From contig JABYQU010000016.1 in NCBI GenBank assembly GCA_022264855.1, positions 248,001-312,000 on the forward strand: a DNA stretch of 64,000 bases, written 5' to 3'. Position numbers and translations under genes: made by a program. Source of the stretch: Lenzites betulinus (taxonomy: Eukaryota > Basidiomycota > Agaricomycetes > Polyporales > Polyporaceae). Under the pieces are notes generated by a model. The model was not told the origin of the DNA and ran no database searches. It worked only from the letters and a program-made list of their open reading frames with translations. Below, in pieces: positions 33,286-46,000 of this stretch. Position 1 is the first letter of the stretch. Each line of letters opens with the position of its first letter.

Positions 33286-34039
33286 CGTCCGTAGGCACAA
33301 CGGTCAACTCTCAACCCATTTCTGGGTTTGAGCGGATGTACAGTCTCGTTGCGCGCATGTCTTCCCATGCGTTACATTCCAAGTGTACACCCTGTTCTCG
33401 CTATGCCTACTATTGTCCTAGCCTTGTTCTTTCTATCCAATTCATCTACGACTCATACACGTAGTCACCACCAGCACGTCACGCGTTCCGGAGCTCTTGT
33501 TGTGCCTGATTAGTACTACTATACTCGGATGCAGTGTTCTATCTGTCCCTCCAGTACTTGTGTACCGATCCTCTTCTACAGATATCACCAATAATGCTTG
33601 TAGCACTTCCTTCACAGTTATTGTGCTTGAAGGCCCCGATACTCTCGCCAACAGTCACCAGCAAATCGTTTGATGACTTACGGAACCTGGTCGTCTTGAT
33701 GACAGTTGTTCCGGCTGCTCACTGGTGTTTCCACCTGGCGACTGGCGACTGGCAGAAGGCTGATAGGTCTGCCACAGCTCTCATGTAGCTGTGGTCACAG
33801 CGGACAAGTAGACACGTGAAGCATTCATTGACTTCCCTTAACGCAACGGCCCCGGGTTGACGTTACAGTAACTACAGGTATACCGAGACTCGACTGAGTG
33901 CAGATACGCCTAATGCAGCGTTGAAATACTACATAGTATTGTCATCATAAGCTGGGCGTAAAATTAAGCACAGCAACTAATGGGCCTGAATGTCCGGACG
34001 GCGGAGAGAGGCCACCAGGCCCGGGTGTGCATGTGCCAT
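33286..34039. other. Convergent spacer, no gene seen
   Basis: About 750 bases between the small Cys protein and the TCF25 gene, pointing toward each other. Only short frames; likely 3' untranslated regions and spacer. Confidence 0.4.
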
Positions 34040-36918
34040 TCAATCAACGCCCTCGGTATCTCTGAGTTGATCGTCTTCTTCATCGGAACTCTCATTCGCG
34101 GTATTATTCGATTGTCCTCCCCAAAAGCGGTTCACCAACGAGCGCACGAACCGCACAGGTAGCGGCTAAACCGTTGCATGAGGGGTTAGATCATGCGGCA
34201 TCAGAAGGGTAGAAAAACCCACAGCGACTTCCTGCTCCTCGTCCTCTCCCTCATTTTCTTCGTCTTCGGCATGTTCCTCGGGAGTATGCGCGCCATGCAC
34301 GGGTTGAGCAGGGATATCATCCACGTCGTCCACATCATCGTCCGGATCCACGAAATTGACCATGAACTCTCCACCGGGCATCCCGCCCGGCATCTCCCCC
34401 TCCCGCTGCTGCGGCATGTCCCCGCCTGCGCCCGCGAGGCCGACCATCATGTCCTCGAGCACCTCCGGCATCTGTTCCGCGATCTGCGCGAACTGGACGA
34501 TGCCTCCGGGGAACCGCTGTGCAAGCGCCGGGTGCGCGTTCCATAGGTCGAGCAGCTGTCCGCGCAGCACGCCGTCGGGTACGAGTCGCTCGAGGAGGCG
34601 CGCTTCCTGTCTGCGCGAGCGTGGACGTGCGGCGAGCACGTCCTCGACTCCGCGGAAGAACTCGCTGTCATATTCGTTCACGCGCGTGGCGGGCGGGAGC
34701 GGATCGCACGCGAGATGCCGCGCGTCTAGGATTTGGCGAGGGACGAAGGGGAAGAAACTCCGACAGCTGGACTCGTTCACAAGGACATGGCGGTAGATAG
34801 ACCACGCGAGCGAAGGTGACTCGAAGCGTGTGAAGAAGAGCTTGGGCGGTGCCGGCGAGGCGGTGGGTAGGGTGTTGTAGACAGAGGCCACGGTCTGTGC
34901 AAACCAGGACGCACGTGCAGAAGGTTTCCATAGTGCCGAAGCGCGTTGCGCGTAGAGGTGGGATAGGAGATGGAAGATTGCGTGACTGTCCGACAACAGC
35001 ATGCTGTATATACACTGTGAGCTCTAAACACTGTGTAGAGCATATTGCATGACGAACCTAGCATCCGGGTGAACCCTGAACGCTGGATGTGCCCTGATAT
35101 CACCGCTGAGCGAGATGTCGGCTTTGTCTGCCAATAGAGGGACGACAGGCGGGAATTTCCGTACGGCGTCCTTTAGTGCCTCGGTACTCCGTTCGTGGTC
35201 CTGCGCGAAGATGAACATAAGCATTTAGCCTTATACGTGACCAGGACTTCGACTGACGCTGTCCCCCTCGCGGATGAATAGAGCGAGAGCATGAGAGTAC
35301 GCAAACCCGGGCAAGATATTCGGTACTAGCCGCCTTGCATATGGTGACTTGCCACCCTTGCCTTCCTTTTCGACGTCGGGCTCGAACAGATCCCAGAGGT
35401 CGATCATCCATTGGATCATGCCAGTTTTGATGGCAAGGTATTCGAGATGTAGAATCGCTCCGTGGGGATCGCTCCACGGCTCAAGAGCGTACAGTAGTCG
35501 GGCAAACTCAAATGCCGTGCGGACACAACCTCGACGTTGCAAATCACTTCGTACGGACGTTAGTGGCATATCCCACTTTAGCGTTGATGGTTAACGTACG
35601 TGACTTGTCGATGGAGCGCAAGGAAAAATGGCCGGTTTTCGACGTGATCGAAATCCAGGCGGTTCGCCCCGCTGGTGAAGTTAAAGGAGCCGACGAAAGC
35701 GCGTTCATATGTGAACAGAGCGCGATCCACATAGTCTGCAGCTGTACTGTGCTCTGAAGATATGAGGTTTAGTATATCGATCATACCTGATGTGAGACGA
35801 AGCACCTTCTCTGTGGTGATACACCTCGGACAGCTGCAAAAGCGTATCCCCATGGTAGGGCAACACTCGTAATAGCTGATAGAAGCCCTCAGGATCTGTG
35901 AAATGATGTAAGCCCAATGTATAATACATCCAAATCCATAATACCTACCGCCGGACATGACAGTGCGCATGAATTCGAACGTGACCGCCCGATATTTCTT
36001 GCTATATTCAACTGACCACAACTTCTCACCGTGTAACGGCTGCCATGCATGTCGTCGAAGCCCTGTATCGACCTCCTCTGGAGTCAGCGGTCTGACGGAA
36101 AGGCCCTCTCGCAGCTGGGCAGGCCACCAGGTCGACTGTGGTCGAGTGAGATTCGACCTTTGAAGAACAGAATGTCTGGCAGGCCCCGACGACGAGCCGG
36201 ATTTTGCCGCAGAGATGACCTTAGACCCGAAGAACTTCCTCAACTCAGCTTCGCTGTCGAGATGCTGCAATGAGACGGCGAGCAGAGCTGCTAACGAGCG
36301 CGCTGCGGCGGGGGAGGAAGTTACCACGGAGGATGTCGCTAGCTGCTGCTTGAGATCAGGGTACTTAAGCGAAAGCTCTGCGAGGGCCTTGTCGACGTCG
36401 TCTAATTCATCTTTTTGCTTCTCTTTGGCCTTCTGTTTCTTCAGCGCCTTGCGCTCCTTTTTGGAAGGGCCTGTGGAAGGAGTATTTTGCGATGATTCAG
36501 GTTCGGGCGTGAGGCTTTCAGGGTGTGGTGAGGGGACGACAGATGGGGTAACAGCAGTCTTCTTTTTCTTTTTCTTCTACTTGGAGAGATTAGCCATCTA
36601 TTGAAATATAACGTTACGGAAAGAGCTCACGAGCCTTCTTGGGCTTGGAAGAGCGCGTCTGGATGTCTTCTTCGCTACTCTCCTCATCCTCATCTCCCAT
36701 TAGCTATAGATTGTATAAGCCAACATCAATCCCTGAGAAGTATGACATGTACATACAGCAGCAAATCCTCCGACCGCGTGCTTCGGAGGCGCAGCAGGTG
36801 AGACTGGGGAAGCCTCTTCCGACTGCTCCGGCTCATGAACATCTTGGACCACATCGGTCTTCAAGGCTTGCAGCTCTTCCTGCGCTCGTAGCTGTCTTTT
36901 GTTCAACCTTGGCGGCAT
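34040..36918 (-). CDS. RQC1: TCF25/Rqc1, ribosome quality-control complex subunit
   Basis: Cofactor of the ribosome quality-control complex, which with Ltn1, Rqc2 and Cdc48 ubiquitinates stalled nascent chains on 60S subunits. Visible in order: MPPRLNKRQLRAQEEL, an acidic segment, a Lys run and KKERKALKKQKAKEK, YPDLKQQL, EAELRKFFGSKVI, NLTRPQSTWWPAQ, LWSVEYSKKYRAVTFEFMRTVMSG, DPEGFYQLLRVLPYHGDTLLQL, ADYVDRALFTYERAFVGSFN, RLDFDHVENRPFFLALHRQ, DLQRRGCVRTAFEFARLLYAL and KTGMIQWMIDLWD, all hallmarks of the family. The last exon (34165-34040), FVRSLVNRFWGGQ to GVD-stop, was found past the apparent stop of the long frame. One junction (about 36560-36640, before the Lys run) does not keep phase and leaves a TAG just upstream, so an unplaced boundary or lesion exists there. 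ADE2 lies 260 bases upstream on the same strand. Confidence 0.9.
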
Positions 36919-37177
36919 TTCAGCGACTGAAAACTGGGAGGTGGTGGTAGTCGAGGCAAAAGATGATCGACGGTGCGATGAAGTCACCGCACCGGGTCCG
37001 CGCCTATGAGCGCCTATCAGTCCTAAGCCACAATTTCGCGGCGTTCAGTAGCCTCAAGCTCTCCCCCGTGTGCCGATAGAACAGACATCGAATGCGGTTG
37101 ATACATATCTACGAGCAAACAAGGATACAGCGATTTATTTCTTCTCTTCTTTCCCCCTCCCATCTCGTGTGATACGC

Positions 37178-39139
37178 TCAACCACTGCGGACCCTTTTCG
37201 CAGCTTCATACGCGTCCCAGCCGATCTCCGCAATCTTGTCTACTTTGACGAGGACTTCCTCTTCGAGTGCCTTCAAATAGCGATCCATAGCGGCAATCAG
37301 ATGTGTTTGACCCGCGGACAAGATGCGAACCGCCAAGAGGCCTGCATTCGTGCCATTGTTAATCGCCACGGTGGCCACAGGAATACCGCGCTGACGAGCC
37401 ATGCATGAGTGACAACCCACTCTGATGAAATAATGAGAATACACACAGGCATCTGCACTATACTGTGCAGTGAGTCGACGCCATCGAGCGAACTTCCCTT
37501 GACTGGAACGCCAATGACAGGGAGCGCGGTCATAGCGGCCACCATTCCCGGAAGGTGAGCAGCACCACCAGCACCGGCGATGATCACCCTCAACCCCCTC
37601 GCGGCCGCGGACCGGGAGTACTCCACCAGCCTATCAGGTGTGCGATGCGCCGAAACGATGGTAAGCTCATACGGGATGTTGAAGTGGTTCAAGATATCAG
37701 CGGCGGGGAGCATGGTAGGCAGGTCCGAGTCCGATCCCATGATCACGCCGACAATGGGCTGCTGGTGGGAGAAACCTCTCTCTCCGAAGAGGGGGGCGTA
37801 TAAATCGAGCTCCTTAGGGTCATGACTCCCAGGAAGACGTTCAAGCAGGGGACGCAAACGCGTGCTCAGCTGTGCATCGGAGTCAGCCACGATGGTGATG
37901 TGCCCCATCTTGCGGCCTTTGCGGCAGTCGGATTTCCCGTAGAGGTGAACACGAGCGCCAGGTATTGTAAGTGCGAACTGTGCGAACGACGTGATCTCGT
38001 CCATAGATGAAGAGGCACCAAGGATGTTGAGCATACACGCAGAAGGGACCTTCAGAGCAGGTGACCCGAGAGGAAGGGAGAGGACGGCGCGCAGATGATT
38101 CTCGTATTGAGAGGTCTCGCACGCCTCGATGGTGTAGTGACCTGAGTTGTGGGGTCTTGGAGCAATCTCGTTCAAATAAACGGAGCCTGACGGGCCATCA
38201 GCATTGGTCTCCTTGCTCACATACATCTTGAGGGCTTACCGTCAGCCATGAGGAACATCTCAACACCGAAAACGCCAGCGCCCTGCAGAGTCTTGACAGC
38301 ATCTTCTGCAACGGAGCGTGCACGCGCTGCTAGAGATGGGTTGTGGCTGCGTAAAGGAGCAAAGACCAGATGGCAGACGTTTTCCTTGTGCACCGTTTCG
38401 ACGACAGGGTACGAGAGGACCTCCCCCGATCGCGAGCGCACCACCATGACTGCTATTTCCTTGACGAAGGGCACCCATCTCTCTGCATAGAGGCGCCGGT
38501 TTCCCAAGGTGCTGATGGCTTCCTCTGCCTGCGAGAGATCGCGGACGACGAAATTGCCTCTACCATCGTACGCGAGTGTGCGGCTCTTCAGCATGAGTGG
38601 GAGGCCCAGACGTTCCGCGGCCGCACGAACAGCCTCGACCGTCGATTCCACAGGGAGGAAGTCGGACACAGGGCAGCCAGACGCGCGCAAATGTTCCTTT
38701 TGGACGTACTTGTCCTGGATGGTCTTGATGGTGAATGGACTAGGGTGTACGCCCAAGGGAACCTTGCCCTCGATTTCCTCCAACACGCTGACATCGACGT
38801 GCTCGATCTCCACCGTGAGCACGTCGACCTTTGCAGCAAGTTCGCGGATTTTGACAGGGTCCGCGAAGGAGCCGTCGATATGCGCTCGCTCGGGAGCGCG
38901 AGGCGCGACCACTTGCTTTGCAGGGGTGTGGTCGCCGACATCCAACACAATGACATCGATGTTGAGCAGAGAAGCAGACGCCGCAAGCATACGGCCGAGC
39001 TGACCGCCGCCTAAAACTAGCGTTTAGCCATTGTATGCGGCAGGAGTGAGTGAATCTGGGACATCGTTAGCGATGCGCGCGGTAATTTGAGCGATGTGGA
39101 AGACCCACTCCCACCCAGAATCCCTACAACCTTATCCAT
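37178..39139 (-). CDS. ADE2: Phosphoribosylaminoimidazole carboxylase (AIR carboxylase)
   Basis: Bifunctional purine-synthesis enzyme in the cytosol: the N-terminal PurK domain makes N5-CAIR from AIR, bicarbonate and ATP, and the C-terminal PurE domain converts it to CAIR. Four exons (39139-39115, 39010-38240, 38186-37447, 37390-37178) total 583 codons, 582 residues, the usual fungal length. Motifs: [17 protein letters not shown]-grasp segments DKYVQKEHL and [31 protein letters not shown], then the PurE part [59 protein letters not shown] and [16 protein letters not shown]. Exon 1 is only 25 bases. It is divergent from RSA3, sharing a 226-base spacer. Confidence 0.97.
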
Positions 39140-39365
39140 CGCTATGTCTGCGCCTGGAGCAGTAGAGCTGAACGCGATGAAAAGCGCGAGGACGCGACGA
39201 ATGTGGGAGTCAAGATGAGTGCAGAGGGCAAGCTGGACTCGGCGCTGCGCGAGCCCGCGAAATTCAGAAGCGCCCGTCCTCAAACTTTCTGCACTCGAAC
39301 GCCGTCCAATGCGCCCTCCTCACCGTTCACAACAACCACCTCCTGCTTTCCGTCCTCCTTGATAC
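39140..39365. promoter_or_regulatory. Shared divergent promoter of ADE2 and RSA3
   Basis: The 226 bases between the two start codons must carry both core promoters. No canonical TATA box is visible; pyrimidine-rich tracts (for example around 39310-39360) precede the RSA3 ATG. Inference from arrangement. Confidence 0.55.
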
Positions 39366-40033
39366 ATGGCGCCCGCAGGACCAAAAACACAGGCAGCACG
39401 GAAACGCACGCGCAAGAGAAAGCGCCGCGATGTCTCTTCGTCGTCCGAGTCGTCCTCATCCGAAGGCTCATCCTCCGAGTCCGATACGCCTCAGCAGACC
39501 GCCGTTGTCCGCGTCGCGGCTAAGACCGCAAAGTCTCAACCCAACCCAGCACCACCAAGCGAATCCTCCTCGTCTTCCTCATCTTCGGACTCTGAGTCTG
39601 AATCGGACGCTGGACCGGAGACTCGCTCGCTGCATGCTGCCCCGAATGTAACCTCTTCAAAGCCTGCTCGGCGGTCGCCGTCACCCACACCGCCTCCAAC
39701 CGCTGTCCCTTCGTTCTTACCCGAAAAGGGAGTGTCGGAACAGGAGGAGCAGGTGTTGAAGGACCGGTTCAGGAAGTTCTGGATGGCCTCCGTTGCGGAC
39801 GCGTTCAAAGATGACCTTGAGGAGATCCGAAAAGTATGCCTCTCATATAAATGTATAGTTACCGTACCATGCTGACATCGTTTATCATTCAGCAAGAACC
39901 AAATCTTCCAACGTCGCGACTGGCGATGCTTATTGATTCCCTAGCCGCAGGCGGGGACGTCTTCACGTCCTCACGGGTCGAGCCTGACAGTGGTATGACA
40001 GAAATGGAGATTGTACTCGAGCACAATACATGA
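39366..40033 (+). CDS. RSA3: Ribosome assembly protein 3
   Basis: Nucleolar factor for early 60S assembly; in yeast it acts with Dbp6, Nop8, Npa1 and Npa2. Two exons, 39366-39833 and 39893-40033, total 203 codons, 202 residues. The first 110 residues are a disordered Ser/Glu/Lys-rich region (RKRTRKRKRRD, then Ser-rich acidic runs). The conserved Rsa3 domain follows: LKDRFRKFWMASVADAFKDDLEEIRK, then EPNLPTSRLAMLIDSLAAG and DVFTSS. It converges on URB1 with 22 bases between the two stop codons. Strong family match by the domain. Confidence 0.93.
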
Positions 40034-40055
40034 CTACGGCTATTCACGTTCCGAT

Positions 40056-43000
40056 CTATGTGTCTGCTCGGATATTTTGAAGCACTTCTCGTCTCGTCCA
40101 CTCGCCCGCCTTGGTCTTCGATGCGCCGGCAATAGAGCGCCAAATGAGGAGGCGGCTGGCGAGCATGTCCCATTCGGCAGTTTTCCAAGGAACACTTATG
40201 GACACTCGCCAGAGGGACTGGGTGCATTCTCCCCATAGCTCGACTGTCGGTGTTGGAGCCGGGTCGAAGAGGTGCTGCGAGCGATGAAGTCCTGCCATGA
40301 TTGTGTCTTGGTCTGCCTTCAGCGGTGTGGTAAGGTGCCCTGACGGAGGAATAGCGACGTCTGCTTCCAACTGCTCTAGCCAGTACAGGCTTCGCCTCAA
40401 CAACAACGGGACGTGCTGCAATGACTTTCCGGGCAGAAGAGACAGTCGGAGAAGCACCGAGACCAGTGTGACGAATACACCCAAAGTGCATGCTACACGA
40501 CGGAGAAGGAGGGATGAGCACATAACCGCCCAGACTATATATGAAACTTACCAGAGTGCCGCAAAATCATATACGCGCAGCGGCCAGCGATTTCGCGCCA
40601 CTCCCCATCCGTTGCAAGCTCGATCTTGCTCGAACTGATGACGGCGAGGACATTCTCGAGGATACGCGCCCACGCGATGGCTTCTTCGCTCCGCATTGTC
40701 TGCAATTGCATCTCTATCCATGAAAAGAGCGCGTGTCGGAGCACAAGGGAGGTCGTCGCGCGAGCGTTGCAGGTAACGTTCGCGAGCACCTGTATCGAAT
40801 TCAATGAGTGCGATTCAAGTCTGCGATGTGGGTATGTTATACCTCGAGCACGCCACGCCGCAATGTCTTGTCCCGCTCCTCGCTTTGAAAGAGGCTCGCG
40901 AGCAGATCCCACGTATGGCGCCGCTTCAGAATGCGCCACTCCTCACTCCCGACGATGCCATCACTCAGGAAGCGCAAGATCCATGCGCGTTCCTTCTTCC
41001 AGTCGTCGGAGGAGCTATACAACATGCCGTAGAGCATTGGCACGTCCGAGGCGTCGAGGGTGGGGCGTTGCAGCAGGAACCGCGCGGTGAGCGGATAGAT
41101 GAAGTTGGAGGGATAGAATATTCCGCGGAACGCATGCGCGAGCAGAAGCGTGGTGTATGCCGGTATCCGAGGCGTGTCATCGGTGGGCGCGGAAGCGGCA
41201 AGATCTTTGAGGAGATGAAGGATGTGCATAACATGGGGTTGTTCTTGTAGATCGGCGTTCTAGATAATGCTTGTGTTAATCGCAGCCAAGTGCATGTACA
41301 GATGTGACGTACCTCAAGATTCCGGTACAGGACCGCTGTCTGCGCCCACGCAATCTCGCGCACCTGAATATCTCTAGCAGACAGCGCACGGAGAAGCAGG
41401 CTGACCACGTTTGTCCGGAATAGCTGCACCCATTCAAGGGCAGAGGTGGGCGCGCCCTCCCCAAGCATCTGCGCGAACAGCAACAAAACAAACACGGGGT
41501 CGTAGATGCTATCTCCCGACAACGAATGCTCGGGTTTGTGTCCTTCGAGAGTCCGCCATTGCGGGAATTCGAGGCATGTCTTCAGGACTCGGCTTGGGTC
41601 AAGACTCTGCAGCACTTCAAGCGCGCTGCGGGAGGAATCGTCCCCACTGCCGGACCATTGGGCGAAAAGAGATGCGACCGATGTCTTCCGCGTTGCTTCG
41701 AAGAGCTGGAAGATCGCGAGAATCTTTCGGTCAGCCGGTCCAAGCGTGCCGCCGTACACCCTTCGTAGAGGCTGGATGTGACTCGGCTGGCAGGTATTGG
41801 TCGGATGAAGGTGGAAAAGATCGTGCAGAAGGTCGACGATGCTGTCGCGAGGGGATGCCTTGCCCGTCGACGTAGATGTAGCACAAAGCTCGTAGAAGCG
41901 CGTATGCTGAACAATAGTTTGCAGATATTTGTTGACCGTGACGGGCTATGGAGCAGGTAGGTATTGGTGAACATCAACGCATCGCTACAAAGATAAATAC
42001 CTTCAAATTGACCGAGTTGACGAGCAGTTGCGCGAAGTGTAACCCATCGATACTCTTAAGTCTGTCCTGGACGACAGTGGCAATGATAGGCTCCGCAAGA
42101 TGGCTCTTCACAGGTATCGTGGTGCGCAGGAGAGTGGCTATGATAGCATAGGAGTGAGTGAAAGTCGTTGAAACTGCCGAAACATAATTCCTACCCAGGG
42201 CAACTATGATCGCGCGGTCATCTTCTGTGTCGGCTTCATTGTCCGAATAATAGTTCACTGCCCATTTGAGGCCAAGGTCGATAAGCTGCTCGCCCAACGG
42301 ATGAGCTTCTGCGCCAATCGTCTCTGCCAAGCCCACCGCGACATCTAAGCTGTGGTGAGAGAGCCTGTCGGGGGTCGTGGATCCAAAGTGCTTGTTCAGA
42401 GACTTAAGGAGCCTCGGACGACCAGCGGCGTGCGTGATGATAATGGAGGTGATTGAGGCCCCCGCCTTGGAGCAGATCTCTCGAGGATGGTTGGCCTCCT
42501 TGACGACTTCACAGAGGCGGACAAAATGCGAGGCGAAGGCATCGCAGTCGGGGGACGGAAACGCATCCCCTTCACGCGCAGAGTCGTACACAGCAAAGAC
42601 TACGCCGACTAGATGGTTTATGACACACTGCTTCGAGGCGGGTGACTCAAGCCATGTGATGGCGGTCGAACGGGTAGACTGTTGGCGATATAGGAGGGTG
42701 ATGAGGACGTCCACTGTCGCGTCAGTCCAGGTCTCTGCCGAGATGAACGACTCGGCGGATAGAAGAGGTAGTGATTCTAAACGCAGGGACCACCGCTTGG
42801 TGGAGAGAGAAACAAGCGAAGCCATGCTCCGTTCGGGAAGAGAACGCCCAGGTAGGTAGCCGTCATTGCAAAGAGGAAGTAACCCTGCTGTTCCGGAAGC
42901 GAGGAGTGCCTGTAGTGTCGCCGAGTCCGGAAGGATAGCATGCAAGCGAGAGAGGAGAGGAAGAGCTTGGGCGATTGCATCTTGCGAGTGAGCGAGGTTG

Positions 43001-46000
43001 TGTGCAGTGACGCTAAGTACACGATCGATGATTCCCAAGACACCGGCAGCACTTGAATGTTCCGCCCTATCAGCGAGGTGGTCCAGCAAGCTCAGGGCTT
43101 CCGATGCGCCCGCGTATTTGAACCATAGGAGGGCAGTATGGATCTGGATTGGCCAATGTGATTAGTGGATGCACAGTAGCGAGTCATTATGGATCGATAC
43201 ATACCTGTTCTTCATCGTCATTATCCAAGGATCCGTGAAGGGCAAGTACCCAGTGTGCGATGTAGCCAGACAGGACTGGTTTGAATCCATCGCCAATCGT
43301 TTGGCAGGTGGTCAGGAACGCATCAAGCCCTTCCCTAGCATCCTCGGCGAGAGAGTGGGAGCACAAAGTCTTGAGGGCGACCGTGTCGAAACAGGGGAGA
43401 ACAACGCTGCCAATACTACCGACTTGGGTCGAGGCGTGTTTCTCAACAATCTCCGCGAGGAGATGAAGATATCCTCCGCTCGCCATTTCAGCAGCAGATA
43501 CATATGCGAGTCTGTGTAGTATCAGACGAATGGCGCGTTTGACGGTGATCACGTCAGGAGATGTGATAAACAGCTGCTCCACCAATGTCGCCCTAAACGT
43601 CTGGTCGTTCGCTAGTGTATGAGTGCAGTTGGAGAACAGGGCGTCGAATCCGATACTGTCCGAGACGTTAACCGCATGCACAATTTAGCGGCGAGGTGAC
43701 TTACACCTGGGTGGAGAAATCGTATATAGGCGCAATGCCTGACCAGAGAGTGTTTTTCCGAGGGTCAAGGTACTGTACAAGTTCCTTGAGCGCAGGTGCC
43801 CAAATGTTTCCGATTACTTGCACAAGGCGAGCGAGGTCAGAAGAGGACAGTTGCGGGTCGATCAGGCGGACCCAATCGACGAGCTCGTAGGCCGAAGTCT
43901 GCCTTTCCGCTTCAGATGATGCTGTGCTCCATCTTCAGTATACCGTGTTTTGACGAAAAGACGGATGTCACTCACGTGCATCTAGACTCTCTACCTGCGT
44001 CAGGAATTGCGTAACGGCGGGCATGCTGTCCTGGTCCATGGGCTCCTGGCAGTCTTGTAACTGTGCCATCTGATTCTTAAAAAGCGACACTTCACGTTGT
44101 ATAGCGTTTCTAATAGATGCGTGCTGAGAAAACAACTGTTCATCTTCGGCATAGTCGGTGAGCTTTTCCATGATCGCGGTCGCCAAGTCGAGGTCGACAC
44201 TCTTGCTCGCGATCCGCAACGTAAGCTTGCGCACAAAAGCGAAGAGTGCGAGCGCGTCCGACGGTGACACAAGCTTTCCTTTCAACTTCGCGCCCAGCTG
44301 CTCCAGGACCGTCGCTAGCAAGGGGCTTGGAAACGCCTCCGGCCGCTCTCCGATGGACGAAGTAGTAGCGTTACCCTCGGTCTCTCGTGCAAGACGTGCG
44401 ACAGAGTGCATCAGCTGGAGTTCCTCCACGTACTTGTACGGCGTCTTGACGCAGCGTTGCACGCAGTCGTCCAGGAATGTGATCACCCCATCGCCTTCAT
44501 CCGTCAACGGCCCACCGTCCGGCGCTTTTGCACCAGCGGCACGGCGTGTGAGTGGCAACGCGTCGAGCCAGAGCGCGATCTCGTCCGCGTCATGCTGAAA
44601 GAGCACACCTGCGGAGAGGATGTGGCGCAGAAGCGCAACAATGGCGGTGCGCACAGCTGGTACGGGCGTGATTGCGTACGCTTTGAGGAGAATGTGGAAG
44701 TTGCTGTGTTTTGAACCTGTACGATAGCATAAGCGACGTTGTTGGAATACACAATTCGGGACGCAAGGCATACCTGACTTTCCAGACCAAGTGAAATTTT
44801 CAGTCTCCTTGAGTAGTCGGAGGACATGCAACTGCCGCAACGTATCGAGGCCGGCTGTGGGACTGACGGCTGAGGTCTGCAAGAGCATATCCTCGATAGC
44901 TTGCAAGAGTTTTCCTGCATCAAAACGAGCTTCGGCCACAACGGACGGCAGTAGTCGATGGTATAACCACAGCAGCCGATGCGCGGTCTCTGTCAACAGA
45001 GCAGTCCGCGTGGGGTTCGGAGTACGCTCCTTCTGCTTCTCTTTCCCCTCCTGCTTCTGCGCGTCAACGGGAGGGATGCTATCGTTCAGGCGTTGGGAGA
45101 AGCCGACGATGACCTGGAAGTCCGGCATGCGTTTGCGTACTTCGCGCTCGAGTTCATGTCTCCGACGCGTCCAAAGACCTTCTTCTTCGTCTTCCTCCAA
45201 TGCGCGCTCGACCTCCTGGAAGGCCTGGACTACTTGCTGGTACTTCAAGAGACACTTTGACAGAGCGAGAGCCGATGCGTGTTGCACCAGAGGTGAAGTA
45301 GCTTGTAGCCCGCGTGAGAGGTGAATCTTGATTTGTGCAGTAGGAAGGATATTCTCGACCATGGTGGATAATGGAGGCGGGTTGGGTTGGTAGAGGGATG
45401 CGCTGCTGCTACCGCTCTGCGGGAGGAAGAAGGACGAGGTGGGGACGGGAAGCGAGACAACTGAGCCGAAAAAGGCTATGTTGGCCAGCCACTTGGAGGA
45501 AAGGCGAGGTTCAAGAGCGAGCCCAGCGGCAGACCAATACCTGGACAAAGCCGGTTTGAGGCGTCAATATAAGGGAGCTTATGATTATAACGCACCCAGA
45601 AATGAGCTCCGGGCAGGCTGCTAGAATCTTCAACGCAAGCTCCTGCTGACGTGGGTCCTCGTTGACTTTGAGGGTCTTCACGACGTTGGCAAGAATCTTA
45701 TTGTATATTCTGCCGCCCTTCTGCGCCTTCTCGCTATCACCTCGTCCATCCATGTCCGCAGATGCCTTCTGGTCTAAGTCGATCTCCCGCGGATACCACC
45801 CACGGTCGTGAAAACATAACCCCGCGCCGGGATGACTACACAACGCCAGGAGGAAATGGTGTACCACATCGGCAGGTACCGATTCGGGGTCGGAGCCTTC
45901 CGGTACACCTCGCTCATATATGCGGAGAAGCTATACAGAGTTTAGCGTCGTGAACATTGATAGCTAGCGAGGACTAACCTGGGTGAGGGTCGCCTCATTG

